23,131 nt of DNA. Origin: Mogibacterium sp. Its GTDB lineage: Bacteria; Bacillota; Clostridia; Peptostreptococcales; Anaerovoracaceae. Position 1 is the first letter of the stretch. Every line of letters starts with the position of its first letter. Below are positions 9,355 through 15,709 of the stretch, one piece after another. The stretch is from assembly GCA_016775335.1 (NCBI GenBank), contig JAEUGJ010000026.1, forward strand, positions 1 to 23,131. The letters are read 5' to 3'. Both the position numbers and the translations under genes were made by a program. The notes under the pieces are model-generated. The model ran no database searches. It worked only from the letters and a program-made list of their open reading frames with translations, and was not told the origin of the DNA.

Positions 9355-9771
9355 TTATTCCGCGTCCTTATTCTCGGATTCTTCCTTCTTCGGAGTCAGC
9401 TTCTTCGGAGTCACTTTCTTGGTGGTGGAAGTCTTTACTTCCTGCTCCTTCGTCGCTTCCGCCGCTTCCTTCTTCTCCTGACGAGCCGCGGTGTTCGGTG
9501 TCTTCACGCTGCCGATTGCTGTCTTCAGAAGTTCTACGTTGGTGCTGCCCTTTCCGGCATTCAGATTAATCACAACGGTATCGGAATTGATGGAAACAAC
9601 CTTTCCGATGAATCCGCCGATGGTGATAATCTCATCCCCGCGGGTCAGACCGTCTCTCATTTCCTTCGCCTCTTTGTCTCTCTTGCGCTGCGGGCGAATC
9701 ATCATGAAATAAATAATACCGATAAAGAACACCAGAAGAACCAGGTTCATCATTGTCGCATTTGTTTTCAT
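9355..9771 (-). CDS. yajC: Preprotein translocase accessory subunit YajC
   Basis: Small single-pass membrane protein that associates with SecDF, 138 residues. It begins MKTNATMMNLVLLVFF, with one hydrophobic segment over residues 7-22. The family signature RPQRKRDKE follows, then a soluble SH3-like region containing LTRGDEIITIGGFIGKV. The C-terminal ~40 residues are low-complexity, Lys/Glu/Thr-rich, with a repeated TPKK motif, and extend beyond the usual ~90-110 residues. The start at 9771 is chosen because GGAGG lies 8 bases upstream; the frame stays open upstream to 9825, but that would run into the tRNA-Leu gene. It is followed by its own terminator, so it is separated from secDF although functionally linked to it. 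Confidence 0.94.
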   Translation of the reverse strand: MKTNATMMNLVLLVFFIGIIYFMMIRPQRKRDKEAKEMRDGLTRGDEIITIGGFIGKVVSINSDTVVINLNAGKGSTNVELLKTAIGSVKTPNTAARQEKKEAAEATKEQEVKTSTTKKVTPKKLTPKKEESENKDAE

Positions 9772-9797
9772 GTCTTTATCCTCCATAAAAAAATAAA

Positions 9798-9884
9798 TGG
9801 TGCCGGCGATGGGGGTCGAACCCATACGATATCACTATCACGGGATTTTGAATCCCGCGCGTCTGCCAATTCCGCCACGCCGGC
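9798..9884 (-). tRNA. tRNA-Leu (anticodon CAA)
   Basis: An 87-base minus-strand cloverleaf with encoded CCA. The acceptor stem GCCGGCG pairs with CGCCGGC, followed by discriminator A. Seen are the D-arm TGGCGGAATTGGCAGAC, an anticodon stem CGGGA/TCCCG with loop TTCAAAA (anticodon CAA, reading UUG), a long variable arm as expected for leucine, and a T-arm with GGTTCGACCCC. The yajC start codon is only 26 bases past the 3' end, with no terminator between them. Confidence 0.96.
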
Positions 9885-9896
9885 CCAGCGATGATT

Positions 9897-9926
9897 ATTA
9901 TATCATATTATATACGTAAGAATCAA
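9897..9926 (-). promoter_or_regulatory. Predicted promoter of tRNA-Leu(CAA) and yajC
   Basis: Minus-strand TTGATT (9921-9926), an 18-base spacer and a perfect TATAAT (9897-9902). Transcription would start a few bases before the mature tRNA 5' end at 9884. It lies between the terminator of the upstream tRNA gene and tRNA-Leu(CAA), in an A/T-rich stretch. Confidence 0.6.
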
Positions 9927-9946
9927 ATGTTATTCTTAACTCTTGT

Positions 9947-9978
9947 AAAAAAAGTTCCTGACCGAGGTCAGGAACTTT
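9947..9978 (-). terminator. Intrinsic terminator of tRNA-Leu(GAG)
   Basis: Perfect 12-base inverted repeat (AAAGTTCCTGAC and its complement; 9951-9962 and 9967-9978) with a 4-base loop. A run of seven T on the minus strand overlaps and extends the 3' arm. The first base of the hairpin is the last A of the encoded CCA of tRNA-Leu(GAG), so the terminator touches the tRNA itself. Confidence 0.9.
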
Positions 9979-10059
9979 GGTGTGGCTGACTGGACTCGAA
10001 CCAGCACGGTCTCCCACATGCCCCTCAAGCATGCGCGTCTGCCATTCCGCCACAGCCAC
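9978..10059 (-). tRNA. tRNA-Leu (anticodon GAG)
   Basis: An 82-base minus-strand cloverleaf with encoded CCA. The acceptor GTGGCTG pairs with CAGCCAC, with discriminator A. The D-arm is TGGCGGAATGGCAGAC, the anticodon stem CATGC/GCATG has loop TTGAGGG (anticodon GAG, reading CUC/CUU), a long variable arm is present, and the T-arm contains GGTTCGAGTCC. It is a different isoacceptor from the tRNA-Leu(CAA) 93 bases downstream and differs along most of its length, so this is not a recent duplication. Confidence 0.96.
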
Positions 10060-10070
10060 ATGACTCATTT

Positions 10071-10099
10071 ATATTATCATCTTTTACCAATGAATGCAA
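10071..10099 (-). promoter_or_regulatory. Predicted promoter of tRNA-Leu(GAG)
   Basis: Minus-strand TTGCAT (10094-10099), a 17-base spacer and TAATAT (10071-10076). The predicted start is a few bases before the mature tRNA 5' end at 10059. The -35 box lies only a few bases past the coaE stop codon. Some transcription from the coaE operon may also read into the tRNA gene. Confidence 0.5.
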
Positions 10100-10105
10100 G
10101 TCTTT

Positions 10106-10708
10106 TTATGAGATAAAATGATTTTTTTGTAAAAGCAAATCCACCTTTTCTCGGAGTTCCGCCAATGTCCCGGAGTTATCGATGATTTCCGATGCCTTCT
10201 CTCGGCGCACCTCATCCGAAACCTGTTTCTTCAGAATCCGCCGAACCATCTCTTCCGTCAGCCCGTCTCGCGCCATCACCCGCTGCAGGCGCACTTCTTC
10301 GGAAGCCGTTACCGCCCACACGCCGTCGTATTCCGACCCATCGGATCCGGTTTCGAACAGAAGGGGAATCGCCACGAACGTCACCGGAGCACCCTGCGCT
10401 CTCATCCGTTCAATCTCCGCCTCCGTATCTCGCACGATTACTTCCGTCGTTCCCTTTTCCAAGACCTTCATCATCTCCGGATTGCGATATACCACATTGC
10501 GCACGGCATCCCGATCCATGGAACCGTCCGGAAGGATGTATTCCGCTCCAAAATGTGCCCGAATGTACGGGATGGCTTTGCCGCCCGGTGCAGTCATGGC
10601 GTGAGCCATGCGGTCTGTATCGATTACCGGAAACCCCTTCTCTTCCAGATAATCCGTTACTGCTGTTTTTCCCGACCCGATTCCGCCGGTAATTGCAATC
10701 GTTTGCAT
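10106..10708 (-). CDS. coaE: Dephospho-CoA kinase
   Basis: Catalyses the last step of coenzyme A synthesis, ATP-dependent phosphorylation of the 3'-hydroxyl of dephospho-CoA, in the cytoplasm. It has 200 residues, normal for the family. The P-loop GGIGSGKT is at residues 8-15. DTDRMAH near 30-36 is the conserved substrate-binding aspartate region. IPLLFE near 113-118 is a CoaE hallmark, and the lid and adenine-binding regions follow (RLQRVMARDGLTEE, then IDNSG). The ATG at 10708 has GAGGTG just upstream. It follows polA by 28 bases and is probably in one operon with polA and the S58 peptidase gene. polA and coaE are often neighbours in Firmicutes, frequently with mutM between them, which is absent here. 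Confidence 0.95.
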   Translation of the reverse strand: MQTIAITGGIGSGKTAVTDYLEEKGFPVIDTDRMAHAMTAPGGKAIPYIRAHFGAEYILPDGSMDRDAVRNVVYRNPEMMKVLEKGTTEVIVRDTEAEIERMRAQGAPVTFVAIPLLFETGSDGSEYDGVWAVTASEEVRLQRVMARDGLTEEMVRRILKKQVSDEVRREKASEIIDNSGTLAELREKVDLLLQKNHFIS

Positions 10709-10736
10709 GGCTCACCTCATTTCTATATAAAACTTC

Positions 10737-13328
10737 TTATTTCAAATCAAACCAAGTCTTCCCGGAATGCATGTCGCAGTCCAGAGGAACGGGCAGTTCC
10801 ACCGCGCTTTCCATATTTCTCCGCAGAAGCTCTTCCACCTGTTCCAGCTCCTCCGGCACCGCTTCCACAATCAATTCATCGTGAATCTGCAGAACCAGCT
10901 TGGATTTCATCTCCCGCTCTCTCAGTTCGGCATCCACCTTGTTCATGGCCACCTTGATGATATCCGCCGCGCTTCCCTGAATCGGACTGTTCATCGCCAG
11001 CCGAGCTGCCAGCTGCTGATCCATGTACCGGCGAGACTTGAACTCCGGAATCTGCCGGATTCTGCCCATAATTGTTTTTACCTCGAAGTTTTCCTTTCCG
11101 ATTTCCACCTGACGGTCCAGATAGTCTTTCACCGCCTGATGTTTTTCGAAATAGTCATCGATGTAGCGCTGAGCATCCTTCCGGGTAATTCCCAGATTCT
11201 CGCTCAGCCCAAATCCGCTCATGCCGTAGATGACACCGAAGTTCACCGCCTTCGCTCGGGAACGATCCAGCGGGGTCACGTCCTCCATCGGGATGTCGAA
11301 TACCCGAGATGCGGTGAGCCGGTGAATGTCCTCTCCGGTACGGAACGCCTCCATCAGCACCGGATCTCCGGAAAGCGCCGCCATCAGGCGAAGTTCAATC
11401 TGGGAATAGTCCGAACCCACGAATACGTTCTCCGGCTCCGACACCACGAAAGCCTTCCGAATATTTCGTCCATTCTCATCGCGAATCGGAATGTTTTGAA
11501 GGTTCGGTTCCGTGCAGCTGAGCCGACCGGTAGCCGCCACCGTCTGGTTAAAATGAGGATGAATCCGTCCATCGCTTCCGATTAACCCAAGCAATCCGTC
11601 CACATAGGTGCTTTTCAGCTTGGATGCCTTTCGAAACATCAGCACCTTGGACACCACCGGATAATCGTCCTCCAGCTTCTCCAGCACATCCGCCGCAGTG
11701 GAATACTTGTTCTTTCCCTTGGTCTTTTTCGGATACGGAATGCCCATCGTCTCGAACAGCACTTCCCCCAACTGCTTTGGCGAGTTGATATTGAAAGTGG
11801 TTCCCGCCTCTTGGAATACTTCCGCCTCCAGCTGCGCAATCCGGGTATCCAGCTCCTCCCCGGCCGACTTCAGCATCTCCGGATTGATTCTCATTCCCCG
11901 GGACTCCATGCTCGCAATGGTGCGAATTAGCGGCATTTCACAATCTCGGAACAAAGGCAGCATCTCCTTCTCTTCCAGTGCCGGAAGCTGTTTCCGATAA
12001 ATGCAGTCCAAAGCCACCAGCCGCTTCCGGGCATCCTCCCCGTCCAGCGTCTCGTTCATGTAGTGTAAAAACATATTGGCGAGGTTGTACTTACTCCGAT
12101 TTGGATCCAAAAGGTACTCTGCCACCTCCACGTCATGATGCAGCGTAAAACGTTCCATTCCGTACTGAAGCAAGGTATAGGCAATCGATTTCAGACTGAG
12201 TCCCACCAATGCCGGTTCCTTATCCAGCAAGCCGCCCATGCGGATTTCAAAATCCAGCGGCGTCACCGCACACTCCGCATACTGCATCTGCTCCGGATTG
12301 TACAAGCGAATGCCCTTCACCTCCGGAAGCTGCTTATGGTTATCGTCCGTATCCATTTCGACAATCAGCGTCTGCTTGTTCTTCAATGAATCCAGCAGCT
12401 CCTCGTAGGAAACTTCCCGAACATCCTCCAGAAGGTCTATCTCCGGTTCAACCGTGACCTCATCCGGCGTCTGCTTTTCCAGATTCTGAAGGAATTTTTT
12501 GAACTCCAATTTCTTGTACAGCGCAATCAATCGATCGTAATCCGGTTCTTCGTACGCCAGCTCGGGCCAGGAAACCGGAAGTTCCACATCCCGCTTGATG
12601 GTCGCCAGCCATTTGGAAAGTTCCGCTTCCTCCAGGTTCGCCCGGACGTTTTCGCCCAGCTTTCCCTTGATTTTATCCGCATGAGCCACCACGCCTTCCA
12701 CGGAGCCGTACTCCTTCAGCAGGGTGATGCCCTTCTTTTCGCCCACACCTGGAATTCCCGGAATATTGTCGGATTTATCCCCCATCAGGCCTTTCAAATC
12801 GATAAACTCCTGCGGGGTCAGACCGTATCGTTCCTGCATCTTTTCAAGATTATACAGGTCGAAATCCGTCATTCCCTTCCGGTTCAGAACGACGTAGGTG
12901 TTCTCACCCACCAGCTGGAGCGCATCCTTATCGCCGGTGATAATCAGGGATTCCAGACCCGCCTCCGCCGCTTTTGCGGTCATGGTGCCGATCAAATCAT
13001 CCGCCTCAAAGCCTTCTTTTTCCAGAACCATAATGTTCATCGCCTGAAGAACTTCCTGCATCAGCGGAATCTGCGACAAAAGCTCCATCGGCGTCTTCAG
13101 CCGGCCCGCCTTGTATTCCGGATACGCCTCATGCCGGAACGTCGGCGCCTTCATATCAAAAGCCACCGCAATGTAATCCGGATGGTAGTCCTCCAGGATT
13201 TTGTTCAGCATATTGATAAAAGCAAAAACACCCTGCGTGTAGATTCCGTCCCGTGTCACCATTTCCCGCATGGCGAAAAAAGCACGAAAAAGCAGGCTGT
13301 TTCCGTCGATTATGACAAATCGTTTCAT
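10737..13328 (-). CDS. polA: DNA polymerase I
   Basis: Replicative gap-filling and repair polymerase, 863 residues. The 5'-3' exonuclease (FEN-like) domain covers residues 1-260, with acidic residues in IDGNSLLFRAFF, FEADDLIG, ITGDKDALQLV and GDKSDNIPGIPGVGEKKG. The middle domain (about 300-470) is the 3'-5' exonuclease fold but appears degenerate: its first motif reads EMDTDD in place of DTET, and the second-motif aspartate is missing (SLKSIAY). Proofreading is therefore probably lost, as in Bacillus Pol I. The polymerase domain has motif A SDYSQIELRLMAALSGD, motif B DRSRAKAVNFGVIYG and motif C QIHDELIVEA. The ATG at 13328 has AGAGGAGA 8-9 bases upstream. It lies 26 bases after the S58 peptidase gene and 28 bases before coaE. 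Confidence 0.97.
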   Translation of the reverse strand: MKRFVIIDGNSLLFRAFFAMREMVTRDGIYTQGVFAFINMLNKILEDYHPDYIAVAFDMKAPTFRHEAYPEYKAGRLKTPMELLSQIPLMQEVLQAMNIMVLEKEGFEADDLIGTMTAKAAEAGLESLIITGDKDALQLVGENTYVVLNRKGMTDFDLYNLEKMQERYGLTPQEFIDLKGLMGDKSDNIPGIPGVGEKKGITLLKEYGSVEGVVAHADKIKGKLGENVRANLEEAELSKWLATIKRDVELPVSWPELAYEEPDYDRLIALYKKLEFKKFLQNLEKQTPDEVTVEPEIDLLEDVREVSYEELLDSLKNKQTLIVEMDTDDNHKQLPEVKGIRLYNPEQMQYAECAVTPLDFEIRMGGLLDKEPALVGLSLKSIAYTLLQYGMERFTLHHDVEVAEYLLDPNRSKYNLANMFLHYMNETLDGEDARKRLVALDCIYRKQLPALEEKEMLPLFRDCEMPLIRTIASMESRGMRINPEMLKSAGEELDTRIAQLEAEVFQEAGTTFNINSPKQLGEVLFETMGIPYPKKTKGKNKYSTAADVLEKLEDDYPVVSKVLMFRKASKLKSTYVDGLLGLIGSDGRIHPHFNQTVAATGRLSCTEPNLQNIPIRDENGRNIRKAFVVSEPENVFVGSDYSQIELRLMAALSGDPVLMEAFRTGEDIHRLTASRVFDIPMEDVTPLDRSRAKAVNFGVIYGMSGFGLSENLGITRKDAQRYIDDYFEKHQAVKDYLDRQVEIGKENFEVKTIMGRIRQIPEFKSRRYMDQQLAARLAMNSPIQGSAADIIKVAMNKVDAELREREMKSKLVLQIHDELIVEAVPEELEQVEELLRRNMESAVELPVPLDCDMHSGKTWFDLK

Positions 13329-13354
13329 GAAAAAAATCTCCTCTTGAATTTCAT

Positions 13355-14563
13355 TTATTTCCGAAGAAATTCCCGGGCCGCCGGGAGTCCGTATGCACTC
13401 TCCGCAGAGATGGCTCCGTCAATGACACTGTACTGCACGATATCCGTTGCCAGCGCCGCAAAAGCATCGAAGTTCACATCCTTCTCTCCGGTCGTCATCA
13501 CAAAAATCGTATCTCCGTCCATGGTGCTGTGTACCGGTTTGATCGCCCGGGCATATCCGTCATGGAGGATGGACGCCAACTTGTTGCACTGAGCCTTGGT
13601 CAGCTTGGCATTCGTAATCAGGCACGAAATAGTGGTGTTAAAGGTGATGCCATACCCCATATCTTCCGATTCTTCATTCACAGCCGGAACCTCTTCCGGT
13701 ACCGGCTCCTGAATTACTTCCGCAGTCTCCGGTGCATCCAAAACCTCCGGTACGTTCTTCGGCTCCGCCGGTTCAACGGTTTCCGCCGGTGCAGGTTCCA
13801 CCCGAACCGCTTCCGTCGGTTCCGACTCTGAAGCTGTTTCCTCTTTGTGCTTGTTAAAGAACGGCTCCATCTTGCTCTTCATATTGTAGCTGGATTCCGC
13901 CGCAACGCAATTCTTCAGCGGTCGAATCGTTCCGTCGATGCGTTTTCCGTCAGCACTGAGCAGGCCGGCAATCACATGATTTCTTCCATCGTATACGTCG
14001 GCGAAAGCATTGACCGCCGTGATGGCACCCACCTCAATCTCGCCGTCGGAGCAGGCAAACGTTCCCAGACCGGTTTTCATCGCCCGATTCATTCCGTAGA
14101 ATTTCCCGACGGATGCGCCGGTGCCGGCACCGTAATTTCCGTGGTGGAACTCTCCGCCGCAGAAGGCATTATGCACCGCCTTCACGCCCATAGTGCGATC
14201 CGGCCGAACATCGGGCTGACCCACATTCAAATCAAAAAGTGATGCCTGGCAAACAATCGGAACAATGCAGTTGCTGACCCGGTGTCCGATTTTCATGTTC
14301 TCCAGTTCCCGCATGACGCCGGACCCCGCTTCCAATCCGTATGCACTTCCGCCGCTGATTACCACGGCGTGAATCTTATCAATGGTATTCTCCGAGCGAA
14401 GCAAATCCGTTTCCCGAGTAGCCGGACCGCCGCCCCGAACATCCACGCCGGCAGTCGCGCCTTTTTCCGCAACGATAACCGTGCAGCCGGTAGCCGCATC
14501 GGTGTTCTCCGCATTTCCCAGTTTAAATCCCTTGATGTCGGTTATGTCTACTCGTCCAAACAT
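13355..14563 (-). CDS. P1/S58 family peptidase (DmpA-like) with Pro/Glu-rich insert
   Basis: Member of the S58 (DmpA/BapA-type aminopeptidase) family, whose precursors cut themselves before an N-terminal nucleophile to give alpha and beta chains. With the start used here it has 402 residues. N-terminal conserved blocks include GCTVIVAEKGATAGVDVRGG and ISGGSAYGLEAGSGVMRELE; the middle has GNYGAGTGASVGK and GAITAVNAFADVYD. The beta-chain block begins FNTTISCLITNAKLTKAQC, where a Thr of NTT is the predicted nucleophile. Between the two parts lies an atypical acidic, proline-rich stretch of about 60 residues (240-302). The ATG at 14563 follows AAAGGAG by 6 bases, better than the upstream ATG at 14593. 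No signal peptide was seen. The physiological substrate is unknown. It has its own promoter and leads the polA-coaE set. Confidence 0.88.
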   Translation of the reverse strand: MFGRVDITDIKGFKLGNAENTDAATGCTVIVAEKGATAGVDVRGGGPATRETDLLRSENTIDKIHAVVISGGSAYGLEAGSGVMRELENMKIGHRVSNCIVPIVCQASLFDLNVGQPDVRPDRTMGVKAVHNAFCGGEFHHGNYGAGTGASVGKFYGMNRAMKTGLGTFACSDGEIEVGAITAVNAFADVYDGRNHVIAGLLSADGKRIDGTIRPLKNCVAAESSYNMKSKMEPFFNKHKEETASESEPTEAVRVEPAPAETVEPAEPKNVPEVLDAPETAEVIQEPVPEEVPAVNEESEDMGYGITFNTTISCLITNAKLTKAQCNKLASILHDGYARAIKPVHSTMDGDTIFVMTTGEKDVNFDAFAALATDIVQYSVIDGAISAESAYGLPAAREFLRK

Positions 14564-14604
14564 AAATTGCTCCTTTAATTCTGTCGATAGCATCTACTTA
14601 TTTT

Positions 14605-14633
14605 ATTATATCGAAAAAATAGAACACTCTCCA
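14605..14633 (-). promoter_or_regulatory. Predicted promoter of the S58 peptidase-polA-coaE operon
   Basis: Minus-strand perfect TATAAT (14605-14610), a 17-base spacer and TGGAGA (14628-14633, four of six matches to TTGACA) in an A/T-rich stretch. It lies downstream of the 6S RNA terminator and about 40 bases before the gene start, which separates this operon from ssrS. Confidence 0.55.
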
Positions 14634-14662
14634 CAAAAAATTAAAAATTTCTCTTCGCGTAT

Positions 14663-14694
14663 AAGAAAAACCTATCTCACAAGGAGATAGGTTT
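14663..14694 (-). terminator. Intrinsic terminator of ssrS
   Basis: Perfect 11-base inverted repeat (AAACCTATCTC and its complement; 14668-14678 and 14684-14694) with a 5-base loop. It is followed on the minus strand by TTTTTCTT, counting T residues shared with the arm. Confidence 0.85.
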
Positions 14695-14873
14695 AATTTC
14701 AAAGTCTCCCAGCACACCGTCAGCACTGAAATTGACGCCCTATCGTTTACGATAAGGTGGGTACTTCCTGTCATGACTTCAGACATCCTCCACCGAGGCT
14801 CGTCCTCCGCTTCTGAACCCGGAATCCCGAATGAGAAGTGTAGGTTCAATTTACACGAACCAACGCATGCTCC
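14664..14873 (-). ncRNA. ssrS: 6S RNA (predicted from fold)
   Basis: 6S RNA mimics an open promoter and binds RNA polymerase holoenzyme with the primary sigma factor. This 327-base intergenic stretch has a promoter-like TATAAT at its start and an intrinsic terminator at its end, giving a transcript of about 200 bases. The 5' and 3' parts pair as a closing stem: 14860-14871 with 14711-14723 (12 pairs, one bulge), then after an internal loop 14846-14852 with 14729-14735 (7 perfect pairs). A central bubble follows whose 3' side holds a small hairpin, 14738-14757 (8 pairs, UAAA loop), preceded by CCCACC. An irregular apical stem is built from 14826-14828/14759-14761, 14821-14824/14765-14768 and 14812-14817/14778-14783. 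This is the 6S architecture. No family search could be run, so the name rests on the hand fold. No riboswitch or T-box signature was seen. Confidence 0.75.
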
Positions 14874-14878
14874 AGGAG

Positions 14879-14884
14879 ATTATA
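14879..14884 (-). promoter_or_regulatory. Predicted -10 box of ssrS
   Basis: Perfect TATAAT on the minus strand, 6 bases past the yebC stop codon and about 7 bases before the base-paired 5' end of the 6S RNA. No strong -35 box is visible at the right spacing; the nearest candidate (AACTGG) falls within the last yebC codons. Confidence 0.45.
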
Positions 14885-14890
14885 AAATGA

Positions 14891-15610
14891 TTACTCTTCG
14901 TCCAGTTCGCAGTTGTAGTGAACCTTCTGAACGTCATCGTTATCTTCCAAAGAGTTAATCAACTTGTTCAGCGGCTTCATTACGGAAGGATCCACCGTTG
15001 CTTCCATGGACGGAATATATTCCAAATCGGAATCCGCAACCTCGTATCCTGCCTTCTGAACACCTTCCAGAACTGCATGGAAGTCCGTCGGTTCGGTACG
15101 AATCTCAAAATTGTCTTCGTTCACAATCATATCTTCCGCACCGGCTTCCAGAGCGTCCATCATCACTGCATCCTCATCCATGCCATCCTGCTTCTCGATG
15201 TAGATTACACCTTTCCGCGCGAACATGTAAGATACGCAGCCCGGAGTTCCCAGGTTTCCGCCGTTCTTATCGAATACGGAACGAACAAATGCAGCGGTAC
15301 GGTTCTTGTTATCCGTCAGCGCCTCTACGATAATTGCGACGCCGGACGGACCGTAACCTTCGAAGGTCAGTTCCTCATAGGACTCGCCTTCCAGCTCGCC
15401 GGTACCCTTCTTAACGGCCCGGTTGATATTGTCATTCGGCATGCCGATTGCTTTTGCCTTATCAATCGCAACTCGGAGAGAGGAGTTGAAATCCGGATCT
15501 CCACCTTCCTTCGCTGCTACGATGATCTGTCTAGTATACTTTGTGAACATTGCCGCTCTGCGAGCGTCCTGTGCCGACTTTCTGCCGGCGATTGTACCAT
15601 GTCTACCCAA
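14891..15610 (-). CDS. YebC/PmpR family protein
   Basis: YebC-family protein of 239 residues, in the size range of the family. Members have been described as DNA-binding regulators and, more recently, as translation factors acting at proline-rich stretches; which applies here is not shown by the sequence. The conserved core is clear: FTKYTRQIIVAAKEGG, LRVAIDKAKAIGMPNDNINR, KKGTGE, FEGYGPSGVAIIVEALTDN, RTAAFVRSVFDKNGGNLG, and the C-terminal SMEATVDP. The N-terminus reads GRHGTIAGRKSAQDA rather than the common GHSKWANIKHRKAAQDA, marking a distinct subgroup. The start is TTG at 15610 with a perfect AGGAGG 7 bases upstream; the nearby ATG at 15600 is out of frame. It has its own promoter, and its stop lies just before the 6S RNA promoter. 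Confidence 0.93.
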   Translation of the reverse strand: MGRHGTIAGRKSAQDARRAAMFTKYTRQIIVAAKEGGDPDFNSSLRVAIDKAKAIGMPNDNINRAVKKGTGELEGESYEELTFEGYGPSGVAIIVEALTDNKNRTAAFVRSVFDKNGGNLGTPGCVSYMFARKGVIYIEKQDGMDEDAVMMDALEAGAEDMIVNEDNFEIRTEPTDFHAVLEGVQKAGYEVADSDLEYIPSMEATVDPSVMKPLNKLINSLEDNDDVQKVHYNCELDEE

Positions 15611-15646
15611 TGGTGGACCTCCTATCTTCCTTTATTTACAGTTGCT

Positions 15647-15675
15647 ATTATACACCACTCCCGCTTCGAATACAA
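15647..15675 (-). promoter_or_regulatory. Predicted sigma-A promoter of the yebC gene
   Basis: Minus-strand TTGTAT (15670-15675), a 17-base spacer and a perfect TATAAT (15647-15652), with a predicted start about 30 bases before the TTG start codon. It occupies the gap between the activase-type gene and yebC. No convincing terminator for the upstream gene is present in this gap. Confidence 0.62.
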
Positions 15676-15709
15676 CACGAGAGACTTCTTTGACAGAATA
15701 AAAACAAAT

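Noticed and set aside
9391..9420. Tandem repeat in the 3' end of yajC
   Set aside because: The repeated TTCGGAGTCA-like unit simply encodes the repeated TPKK motif of a low-complexity tail; only about two copies are present.
9798..10059. Recent tRNA-Leu duplication
   Set aside because: The two genes have different anticodons, acceptor stems and variable arms, so they are separate isoacceptors.
14598..14849. Minus-strand 83-codon frame in the yebC-S58 gap
   Set aside because: It lies within the structured RNA and its terminator, lacks a ribosome binding site, and its translation resembles nothing known.
14564..14890. Riboswitch or T-box leader for the S58 peptidase gene
   Set aside because: GATAGG of the small hairpin could pair with CCTATC of the terminator, suggesting an antiterminator, but no T-box (GGTGG..ACCGCG) or known aptamer motif was seen, the gene has its own downstream promoter, and the 5'-3' closing stem fits 6S RNA better.
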